This document shows positions 55,801 to 62,679 of a stretch of 64,000 bases of DNA, piece after piece. A model generated the notes under the pieces. It made no database searches. It was given only the letters and a program-made list of their open reading frames with translations, and was not told the DNA's origin. The stretch is from Streptomyces antnestii (GTDB lineage Bacteria > Actinomycetota > Actinomycetes > Streptomycetales > Streptomycetaceae), in NCBI RefSeq assembly GCF_004005495.1, contig NZ_RZYA01000017.1:62001-126000 (forward strand), written 5' to 3'. Within the stretch, counting starts at the first letter, position 1. Each line of letters opens with the position of its first letter. Made by a program: the position numbers and the translations under genes.

Positions 55801-55814
55801 CTACCGGGCGGTAG
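55801..55814. promoter_or_regulatory. Operator-like palindrome upstream of GH5 gene
   Basis: CTACC-GGGC-GGTAG, a perfect 5-bp-arm inverted repeat 54 bp from the GH5 start. Next to it are two GCGCGACTTGTG direct repeats (55838-55861). Resembles a TetR/LacI-type operator. Confidence 0.5.
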
Positions 55815-55902
55815 GGGACTTTGGAATCCCTTGAACAGCGCGACTTGTGGCGCGACTTGTGGCGCGTCTCGTCACTGGAGGGGTGGGGGCGGGTGAGGCC
55901 CG

Positions 55903-56415
55903 TCAGTCCTCGAAGTATGCGTCCAGGACCTTGTCGAGATCGTCCGCCCACGCCTGGGCGCGCGCCTTGTCCGGGGCCTCGACGTCGTTCGGGTACCAGC
56001 GGCTGTCCGGGGTGTGGACCGTGACGGTGAGGCGGCGGCGGGACGTGCCGACCTCGACCGCGCCGACCTCGTCCCAGCGGAACTCGGCTTCCTGGTCGTC
56101 CAGTTGGAGGACGATGCCGGTCGCGTCCGCGGTGATCGAACCGCGGCGGTCGGAGGCGGAGAAGGCGGGGCCGTCGACCTTGGCGTCCTCGGCGTCGGCG
56201 TCGGCCTCGGCGTCGCTCTCGACCTCGGTGTCGGACTCGGGGGCGGTCTCTTCCGGTTCCGACTCCGACTCCGGCTCCGGCTTCAGCTCCGATTCCGGTT
56301 CACGCGCGGCCTCGTCCGCCTCCTTGCGCGGCGGCGTGAGCCCCGGGATGAAGGCCGGGTCGGGGCCCGCGGCGTCCACGGGCGTGACTTTCTGGGTGTC
56401 TATGGGCTGCTCCAC
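55903..56415 (-). CDS. Acidic protein with small C-terminal beta domain
   Basis: 170 residues. Residues ~30-80 are a Glu/Ser/Asp/Pro-rich repeat (PESELKPEPESESEPE), followed by a domain with VLQLDDQEAEFRWDEVGAVEVG and a DSRWYPNDVEAPDKARAQAWADDLDKVL end resembling a PH-like fold. Unknown function. ATG 56415 divergent from a small membrane gene. Confidence 0.72.
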   Translation of the reverse strand: MEQPIDTQKVTPVDAAGPDPAFIPGLTPPRKEADEAAREPESELKPEPESESEPEETAPESDTEVESDAEADADAEDAKVDGPAFSASDRRGSITADATGIVLQLDDQEAEFRWDEVGAVEVGTSRRRLTVTVHTPDSRWYPNDVEAPDKARAQAWADDLDKVLDAYFED

Positions 56416-56495
56416 GAGCGAAGTATGGCGGACGAGTCTGTGGGGCGGGAGTCCCGCCTCCGGGGAAGATCCACGCGCGGCCGCACCCTGGAATA

Positions 56496-56546
56496 CGTAG
56501 ACCGAAGCGCAGACAGAAACGTAGACGGAAACGTAGACAGATCCCT
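56496..56546. repeat. 12-bp tandem repeats in leader of small membrane gene
   Basis: About four imperfect copies of AACGTAGACRGA upstream of the small membrane protein gene. Confidence 0.7.
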
Positions 56547-56563
56547 GCTGTTGAATTACTCAG

Positions 56564-56926
56564 GTGGCGATGACGAGACCAGACACCCCTCCCCGCAGCC
56601 GCTACCCGCTTCTCCTCGCCGCCGGTGTGCTGGCCGTCGTGTCGGCCGGGCTGCTTGCCGCGCATGTGTCGTTCGGCGGGGACACCTTCCGGAACTGCGC
56701 CTACCTGGGGCCTTCGACGCGGATGTACGTCACCGCGTGGGCGGCGCCCGGCTGTTCCGTGGCCGCGCTGGTGCTCGCCTGTCTGCGTGGCCCGCGGCGC
56801 TTCGGCGGAGTCCGGGTGGCCGTCGTGTGTGTGGTCGCGCTGCTGCTGTTAGTCCAGCTCTTCGCCCTGTACTGGGTGTACGCGCCTGATCCCGCCGGCG
56901 GCGCCGGGTGTTCCGGGCTCGCATGA
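56564..56926 (+). CDS. Small three-helix membrane protein
   Basis: 120 residues with three hydrophobic segments (LLLAAGVLAVVSAGLLAAHVSF, VAALVLACLRG, AVVCVVALLLLVQLFALYWVY). No family recognised. GTG or ATG near 56564-56570; ATG 56570 is an alternative. Ends at a strong hairpin. Confidence 0.68.
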   Translation: MAMTRPDTPPRSRYPLLLAAGVLAVVSAGLLAAHVSFGGDTFRNCAYLGPSTRMYVTAWAAPGCSVAALVLACLRGPRRFGGVRVAVVCVVALLLLVQLFALYWVYAPDPAGGAGCSGLA

Positions 56927-56929
56927 CGC

Positions 56930-56972
56930 GAGACGCCGGGCCCGGGAGATTTCCTCCCGGGCCCGGCGTCTC
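56930..56972. terminator. Terminator between membrane gene and gntP
   Basis: A perfect 19-bp stem (56930-56948 with 56954-56972) and ATTTC loop between convergent genes. Confidence 0.92.
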
Positions 56973-56989
56973 CTCGGCCTGCCGGTGAG

Positions 56990-58474
56990 TTAGACGAACA
57001 GGCTGACGATCGCCGCCACCGCGAACCCCGCGACGGACAGGACCGATTCGAGGACCGTCCAGGTCTTGAGGGTGTCGCGTTCCGTGATGCCGAAGTACTT
57101 CGAGACCATCCAGAAGCCGCCGTCGTTGACGTGCGAGGCGAAGATCGAGCCCGCCGAGATGGCCATGATGACGAGGGCCGTGAAGGCCTGGGAGTGGTGG
57201 CCTTCCGTGAGCAGCGGGGCCACGATGCCGGCCGTCGTGACGATCGCGACCGTGGCCGAGCCCTGGGCGACGCGCAGGACCAGGGAGATCAGGTAGGCGA
57301 GGACGATGACGGGCAGGCCCACGTTGTTGAACGTGTCGGAGAGGGCCTGGGCGACGCCGCTGCCCTTGAGGACCGCGCCGAAGACACCGCCCGCGCCGAC
57401 GACAAGGAGGATGTTGCCGACCGGCTTCAGGGAAGCGGTGGACACCTTCTCCAGGGACTTGCGGGACCAGCCGCGGCGGATGCCGAGCAGGTAGTACGCG
57501 AGGAGCAGGGCGATCGTCAGGGCGACGAAGGGGTGGCCGAAGAACTCGATGACGGAGCGGCCCGTGGAGGGGGCGAAGGCGATCGAGGAGAACGTGGCCA
57601 GGAGGATCAGGACCAGCGGGGTGCCGATGATCGTGAAGACGGTGCCGAGCGGGACCGGCTTCTCGGTCGGGGTCACGCCGGCCTTGCGCTGCTCCTCCGC
57701 GAGCGCGGCCTTCGCCTCGTCGGCGGCCTCGACCATGTCGTGCGGGACGGGCACGAAGACGCGCTTGCCGATCCACGCGGCCCAGCCCCAGGCGGCGAGC
57801 ACGGCGGGGATGCCGCAGACGATGCCCATGAGGATGACCCAGCCGAGCTGCACGTGGAGCAGTCCCGCGGCGGCGACGGGGCCGGGGTGCGGCGGCAGGA
57901 ACGCGTGCGTCATGGACAGGCCGGCGAGCAGCGGCATCGCGTAGAGGACCATCGACTTGCCGCCGCGCTTGGCGGCCGCGTAGACGATCGGCGCGAGAAC
58001 GAAGATGCCGACGTCGAAGAAGACCGGGATGCCGAAGATGAGGCCGGTGAGGCCCATGGCGAGGGGGGCGCGCTTCTCGCCGAAGAGGTTCAGGAGGCGG
58101 GAGGCGAGAACTTCCGCTCCGCCGGACACTTCGAGGACCGCGCCGAGCATGGTGCCGAGGCCGATGATGATCGCCACATGGCCGAGGGTGCCGCCCATGC
58201 CGGTCTCGATGAGGGAGACGGCGTCGGACTTCTGGACGGTGCCGAAGAGTTCGGTGACGGAGAGGCCGGCCGCGAGGCCGACGGCTATGGACACCGTCAG
58301 GAGGGCCACGAAGGGCTGGAGCCTGACCTTGATGATCAGGAGGAGCAGCAGCACGATGCCGAGGGCGGCGCAGGTGAGCAGGCCCGCGGTGCCGGGGATG
58401 ATCGTGAGGAGACCGCCGGTGTGGGGTGGTGGCGTGGGGGCGGGGGCGGTCGCTGCGAGGGGGATGAGCGGCAT
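56990..58474 (-). CDS. gntP: GntP-family permease
   Basis: 494 residues, about 12-14 membrane helices. GLIFGIPVFFDVGIFVLAPIVYAAA, MTHAFLPPHPGPVAAAGLL and SHVNDGGFWMVSKYFG are GntP signatures. The family imports gluconate and also D-serine (DsdX). Here the neighbours point to a D-amino acid or an acyl-D-amino acid, though the PfkB kinase leaves a sugar acid possible. ATG 58474. A hairpin precedes it. Confidence 0.92.
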   Translation of the reverse strand: MPLIPLAATAPAPTPPPHTGGLLTIIPGTAGLLTCAALGIVLLLLLIIKVRLQPFVALLTVSIAVGLAAGLSVTELFGTVQKSDAVSLIETGMGGTLGHVAIIIGLGTMLGAVLEVSGGAEVLASRLLNLFGEKRAPLAMGLTGLIFGIPVFFDVGIFVLAPIVYAAAKRGGKSMVLYAMPLLAGLSMTHAFLPPHPGPVAAAGLLHVQLGWVILMGIVCGIPAVLAAWGWAAWIGKRVFVPVPHDMVEAADEAKAALAEEQRKAGVTPTEKPVPLGTVFTIIGTPLVLILLATFSSIAFAPSTGRSVIEFFGHPFVALTIALLLAYYLLGIRRGWSRKSLEKVSTASLKPVGNILLVVGAGGVFGAVLKGSGVAQALSDTFNNVGLPVIVLAYLISLVLRVAQGSATVAIVTTAGIVAPLLTEGHHSQAFTALVIMAISAGSIFASHVNDGGFWMVSKYFGITERDTLKTWTVLESVLSVAGFAVAAIVSLFV

Positions 58475-58529
58475 GAGGGGGGACCTCGTAATTCCATGGA
58501 TCTTTCGGGATCAAGGCAGGGGGGATCGC

Positions 58530-58562
58530 GGCGCGGCGCCCTTGGGGTGCGGGCGCCGCGCC
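58530..58562. terminator. Hairpin between ridA and gntP
   Basis: 12-bp stem (58530-58541 with 58551-58562). It may lower read-through from the regulator operon into gntP. Confidence 0.65.
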
Positions 58563-58603
58563 GGGACGACGGGCGGCTTACGGAAACCTGCGGGAAAGAG
58601 CCC

Positions 58604-59014
58604 TCAGCCGAGGACGGCGAGCGCGTCGATCTCGATGAGGAGACCCTTGGGGAGGCCGACGTAGACCGTGGTGCGGGCGGAGGCGGGGGCCTTGAGGCCC
58701 TGCTCCTCGAAGTACGCGTTGTAGATCGCGTTCATCTCGGCGAAGTGGTCGACGTCCGTGAGGTAGACGCGCATCATCATGACGTCGTCCCAGGTGGCGC
58801 CGCCCTCTTCGAGGATCGCCTTGACGTTGGCGAAGGTCTGGAGGGTCTGCTCGCGCAGGGTCGGGCCGGCGGGGGTGGGGGCCTGGCCCTCGACGGCCGG
58901 CAGGAAGCCGACCTGGCCCGCGACCTGAAGGATGTTGCCCTTCTTGACGCCGTGCGAGAACTTCGCGGGCGGGGTGGTGTGCGTGGCGGGGGTGAGCGCG
59001 GTCTTCTCGGTCAT
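58604..59014 (-). CDS. ridA: RidA-family enamine/imine deaminase
   Basis: 136 residues. VAGQVGFLPAVEGQ, LREQTLQTFANVKAILEEGGATWDDV and SARTTVYVGLPKGLLIEIDA are YjgF/RidA motifs; the conserved Arg that binds substrate is in SARTTV. Clears reactive 2-aminoacrylate-type imines made by PLP deaminases, fitting the D-serine-deaminase-like gene nearby. Its ATG overlaps the IclR gene stop. Confidence 0.93.
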   Translation of the reverse strand: MTEKTALTPATHTTPPAKFSHGVKKGNILQVAGQVGFLPAVEGQAPTPAGPTLREQTLQTFANVKAILEEGGATWDDVMMMRVYLTDVDHFAEMNAIYNAYFEEQGLKAPASARTTVYVGLPKGLLIEIDALAVLG

Positions 59015-59841
59015 GGTGTGACTTCCTTGGAGGGGGTGGAGGGGGTGGAGGGGGCTGCTTTTGCGGGGGTCTCTTTTGCGGGGGTTTCTTTGGAGACGGG
59101 TACGGCACCGGAGTACTCCCGGCTGATCGCGTCGGCCGTGCGGCGCACCAGCGGGAGCAGGGTGAGGAGTTCCTCGGCCGTGACGACCACGTTCGGCGCG
59201 GACATCGACATGGCTGCGACGACGCGGCCGTCCGCGCCCCGTATGGGCGCTCCGATGCAGTTGATGGACTCCTCGTGGCCGCCGAGGTCGGTGGCCCAGC
59301 CCTGTTCGCGTACCTTCTCCAGCTCCCGCAGGAAAGCGGGGGCGTTCGGGGTCGAACGGGCCGTGTAGGCGGGGTAGTCGAGCTTCTCGGCGACGGCGCG
59401 GCGCTCGGGCTCGGAGAGGTCGGCGAGGAGCAGTTTGGCGACGGCGGCGACGGTGATGGCCACCGGCTTGCCGATGCGCGAGTACATGCGCACCGGGTAG
59501 CGGCTCTCGACCTTGTCGATGTAGAGGACCTCGTTCTCCTCGTACACGGCGAGGTGGATGGTGTGTCCGACCTTCTCGTTGAGTGCCACGAGGTGGGGGT
59601 GGGCGATCTCGCGGACGTCGAGGTTCTCGACGGCTTCCTGGGCGAGGGCGAAGAGGCGGGCGCCGAGGCGGTAGCGCTGGTCGGCCTGGCGGTAGACCAG
59701 GCCGTGCTCGTGGAGGGTGCGCAGCAGCCGCAGGGCGGTCGACTTGTGGACGCCGAGGCGGTCGGCGACCTGGCCGAGGTCGGCGGGTCCCTCGGCGAGC
59801 AGCGGCAGGATGCTCAGCGCGCGGTCGACGGTCTGGCTCAT
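59011..59841 (-). CDS. IclR-family transcriptional regulator
   Basis: 276 residues. N-terminal winged helix (ALSILPLLAEGPADLGQVADRLGVHKSTALRLLRTL region), C-terminal effector domain (HTIHLAVYEENEVLYIDKVES, GHEESINCIGAPIRG). A Thr/Pro/Lys repeat tail (SKETPAKETPAKA) comes from tandem DNA repeats at 59030-59095. Overlaps both neighbours. Likely controls the divergent D-amino-acid genes through the palindrome at 61119. Confidence 0.92.
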   Translation of the reverse strand: MSQTVDRALSILPLLAEGPADLGQVADRLGVHKSTALRLLRTLHEHGLVYRQADQRYRLGARLFALAQEAVENLDVREIAHPHLVALNEKVGHTIHLAVYEENEVLYIDKVESRYPVRMYSRIGKPVAITVAAVAKLLLADLSEPERRAVAEKLDYPAYTARSTPNAPAFLRELEKVREQGWATDLGGHEESINCIGAPIRGADGRVVAAMSMSAPNVVVTAEELLTLLPLVRRTADAISREYSGAVPVSKETPAKETPAKAAPSTPSTPSKEVTP

Positions 59842-60917
59842 GACGTACGTACCTCCTCCACGGCCCCGCCGGCGGTCCAGCCGGGGCCGAGGTGCAGTGT
59901 GCCCCAGGCGGTGTCGTCGAGGTCGGCGAGGCGGTCGGCGTGTGCGCGGCCCGGGGGCGCGGCGAGGTCGCCGGGGGCGGTGAGGGCGGCGGCGGCCATG
60001 AGGTGGCCGTGCCGCAGGCGGGCGCGGACGGGGAGGCCGCGCAGGACGCCGGAGAGGTAGCCGGCGGCGAAGGCGTCACCGGCTCCCACGGCGGCGACGA
60101 CGTCGACGCGGGGGGCGGGCTCGGTATGGCGGGCGCCGTGCTCGTCGTAGGCGATGGCACCGTCGGCGCCGCGCTTGACGACGAGGGTGGCGGGTTCGGG
60201 CAGGGCGGCGCGGATGGCGTCGGGGCCGCCGGTGATGCCCCAGGCGTCCTCGGCCTCGTCCTCGCCGACGAAGACGAGGTCGGCGCCGCGGGCCAGGTCG
60301 AGGAGCACGCGGGCGTCGTCGGGGCGGGGCCACAGGCCGGGGCGGTGGTTGACGTCGAAGGAGACGAGGGGGCCGAGGGGGTGGGCGGCCCGGGTGCGCG
60401 CCGTCAGGTCCGCGGTGAGGCCGAGGCAGCCGGCGGAGAGCGCGGGCGTGATCCCGGAGAGGTGCAGGACGCGGCCGGAGCGGATCGCGGCCAGGTCCAT
60501 GTTCTCGGTGGTCATCGCGGAGGCGGCGGACCCGGCGCGGTAGTAGGCGACCTCGTGGGCGTCGGTGGCGCGGTCGCCGGCGGTGCGGAAGTAGATGCCG
60601 GTGGGGCGGGCGGGGTCGCGTCGTACGGCGGAGGTGTCGACGCCGTACGCGCCGATGGCCTCGACGAGGTGGTCTCCGAAGCCGTCGGCGCCGACGCGGC
60701 TGACCCAGCGGACGGCGTGCCCTGCGGCGGCGAGGACGCACGCCACGTTCGACTCGGCGCCGCCGATACCGCGGTGGAAGGAGGGTACGTCGGCGAGGCG
60801 CCCGGGTACGGAGGGCGCGAAGGTGACCATGGACTCGCCGACCGTGACGACATCGACGGCATCGACGACAGCCACGGGTGCGTGGTGCGTGCGTGCGGCG
60901 GGTCCGGTGGCGGTCAC
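59838..60917 (-). CDS. PfkB-family sugar kinase (KDG kinase-like)
   Basis: 359 residues. TVGESMVTFAP, FHRGIGGAESNVACVLAAAGH and the anion-hole VDVVAAVGAGDAFAAGYLSG are ribokinase-fold motifs closest to 2-keto-3-deoxygluconate kinases. Its role in a D-amino-acid locus is unexplained. GTG 60917 has GGAG upstream. Confidence 0.9.
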   Translation of the reverse strand: MTATGPAARTHHAPVAVVDAVDVVTVGESMVTFAPSVPGRLADVPSFHRGIGGAESNVACVLAAAGHAVRWVSRVGADGFGDHLVEAIGAYGVDTSAVRRDPARPTGIYFRTAGDRATDAHEVAYYRAGSAASAMTTENMDLAAIRSGRVLHLSGITPALSAGCLGLTADLTARTRAAHPLGPLVSFDVNHRPGLWPRPDDARVLLDLARGADLVFVGEDEAEDAWGITGGPDAIRAALPEPATLVVKRGADGAIAYDEHGARHTEPAPRVDVVAAVGAGDAFAAGYLSGVLRGLPVRARLRHGHLMAAAALTAPGDLAAPPGRAHADRLADLDDTAWGTLHLGPGWTAGGAVEEVRTS

Positions 60918-60936
60918 GGTGCTTCGGGCTCCTCAT

Positions 60937-61015
60937 GGGACGGGTACTCATGCGACGGGTACTCATGCGACGGGTACTCATGCGGCGGGGCGCATGTGGC
61001 GGGGCGCATGTGGCG
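60937..61015. repeat. 15-bp tandem repeats upstream of kinase gene
   Basis: Three copies of GACGGGTACTCATGC and two of a GGCGGGGCGCATGT unit, in the leader of the kinase-iclR-ridA operon. On the minus strand they form a short MSTRR-repeat reading frame out of frame with the kinase. Confidence 0.75.
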
Positions 61016-61118
61016 TAGGGCTCAGGGCCCGGTGGGCTCAGGGCCCGGCTGGATCAACGGCTCCGTTGACCCGGCGTTGGCTCGGATGTTAGACAGCAGT
61101 AAGCGACATACGCAATGA

Positions 61119-61139
61119 CCGTTGCATATCTTGCAACGG
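61119..61139. promoter_or_regulatory. Likely IclR operator
   Basis: CCGTTGCA-TATCT-TGCAACGG is a perfect 8-bp inverted repeat in the divergent promoter, 22 bp before the D-serine-deaminase-like start and ~200 bp from the kinase start. Arm length and spacing suit an IclR dimer. Confidence 0.75.
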
Positions 61140-61161
61140 CGTCTTCGATCGAGGAGGCTCC

Positions 61162-62460
61162 ATGGCCGCCGACAACGCCGTCAACGCCGCCGAACGTCTC
61201 AGGGATCTGGCACACGAGCGGGTCGACCACCGCTTCAAGGGGCTGCCCCCGGACGCGGAGGGCATGACCGTCGGCGAGCTCGCGGCCGAGCGCCGCAACC
61301 TGTTCACCGGAGGCTTCACCACCCCGGTCCTCGCGCTCTCCGCCGAGCACCTGGAGCACAACCTCGCCCTGATGGAGACCTACGCCACCCGCCACGGCCT
61401 GTCCTTCGCCCCGCACGGCAAGACCTCGATGGCGCCGCAGCTCTTCCAGCGCCAGATCGAGCACGGCGCGTGGGGCATCACCCTCGCCGTGCCGCACCAG
61501 GCGCGGGTCGCCCGCGCCTTCGGCATCCAGCGGATCTTCCTGGCGAACGAGCTCGTCGACGCCCCGGCGCTGCACTGGCTCGCGGGCGAACTCGACGCCG
61601 ACCCGGACTTCCGTTTCATCTGTTACGTCGACTCCGTACGCGGCGTCGAGCTGATGGACGCCGCCCTGTCCGAGGCGGGCGCGTCCCGGCCGGTCGACGT
61701 GGTCGTCGAACTGGGCGCCGGCGACGGGGCCCGCACCGGCGTGCGGACCGAGGCCGAGTGCTTCGACATCGCGAACGCCGTCGCCGCGGCGGACACGCTG
61801 CGCCTGGTCGGCGTCGCCGGGTACGAGGGCGAGGTGCCGAACGCGTCGCCGGAGACCGTCGGGGCGTGGCTGCGCCGGCTCACGGCGCTGCTCGTCGACT
61901 TCGACAAGGCGAGCCGGTTCGCGGACCTGGACGAGATCGTGGTCAGCGCGGGCGGCAGCGCCTGGTTCGACGCGGTCGCCGAGGCCTTCTCCGAGATCCC
62001 CGAACTCTCCGCTCCCGTACGGAAGTTGCTGCGCTCGGGCGCGTACGTGTCGCACGACGACGGCCACTACAAGCACCTCACGCCGTTCAACCGGGTCCCC
62101 GAGGAGGGCGCCCTGCACCCGGCGTTCCGGCTGTGGGCGCAGGTCGTCTCGCGCCCGACCCCGCATCAGGCGTTCACGAACGCGGGCAAGCGCGACGCGG
62201 CGTACGACCTGGACCTGCCCGAGGCGCAGGTCGTCCGGGACGCCCGCACGGGCGAGATCCGCGCGGCGACCGGGGTGAGCGTGACGGGCCTGTCGGACCA
62301 GCACGGGTGGCTCCGCACGGAGGGGGGCGGGGACCTGGCGGTCGGCGACTGGCTCGGCATGGGGCTTTCGCATCCGTGCACGTCGTTCGACAAGTGGCAG
62401 CTGATTCCTCTCGTCGAGGCGGATGGCACGGTTGTGGACTTCGTCCGGACGTTCTTTTAG
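61162..62460 (+). CDS. D-serine deaminase-like / D-threonine aldolase-like PLP enzyme
   Basis: 432 residues. Fold III PLP enzyme: Schiff-base Lys87 in FAPHGKTSMAPQ, an alanine-racemase-type barrel, and a C-terminal metal site (DQHGWL ... SHPCTSFDKW with His and Cys ligands) as in eukaryote-type D-serine dehydratase (DSD1). Probably deaminates a D-amino acid to a keto acid. ATG 61162 with GGAGG upstream. Confidence 0.9.
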   Translation: MAADNAVNAAERLRDLAHERVDHRFKGLPPDAEGMTVGELAAERRNLFTGGFTTPVLALSAEHLEHNLALMETYATRHGLSFAPHGKTSMAPQLFQRQIEHGAWGITLAVPHQARVARAFGIQRIFLANELVDAPALHWLAGELDADPDFRFICYVDSVRGVELMDAALSEAGASRPVDVVVELGAGDGARTGVRTEAECFDIANAVAAADTLRLVGVAGYEGEVPNASPETVGAWLRRLTALLVDFDKASRFADLDEIVVSAGGSAWFDAVAEAFSEIPELSAPVRKLLRSGAYVSHDDGHYKHLTPFNRVPEEGALHPAFRLWAQVVSRPTPHQAFTNAGKRDAAYDLDLPEAQVVRDARTGEIRAATGVSVTGLSDQHGWLRTEGGGDLAVGDWLGMGLSHPCTSFDKWQLIPLVEADGTVVDFVRTFF

Positions 62461-62469
62461 GCCGTTGGT

Positions 62470-62640
62470 CTGCTGCGGGCCGGTGGGGGTTGGTCGCGCC
62501 CCGCGGCGAAGCCGCTGATGGACACAGCCCCACGCCCCTGAAGGCTTGCGGCTTCGCCGCGCCTTCCCCCATCGGGGAAATGCTGCGCGGAGCGCACGCA
62601 TCTCAGGGGCGCGGGGAACTGCGCGACCAGCCACGACGAA
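62470..62640. repeat. Dispersed Streptomyces intergenic repeat, inverted pair
   Basis: TCAGGGGCGCGGGGAACTGC-type sequence (62601-62630) recurs in many Streptomyces genomes. A degraded copy in inverse orientation (62490-62550) pairs with it around CCTTCCCCCATCGGGGAAATG. It separates two genes of the D-amino-acid locus. Confidence 0.75.
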
Positions 62641-62679
62641 CCCGCACCCGAACACCCGCACCCAAGAGAGGCACCCCCC

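Noticed and set aside
60076..60981. Arg-rich ORF beginning with the MSTRR repeats
   Set aside because: Beyond the repeats it is an out-of-frame shadow of the kinase gene.
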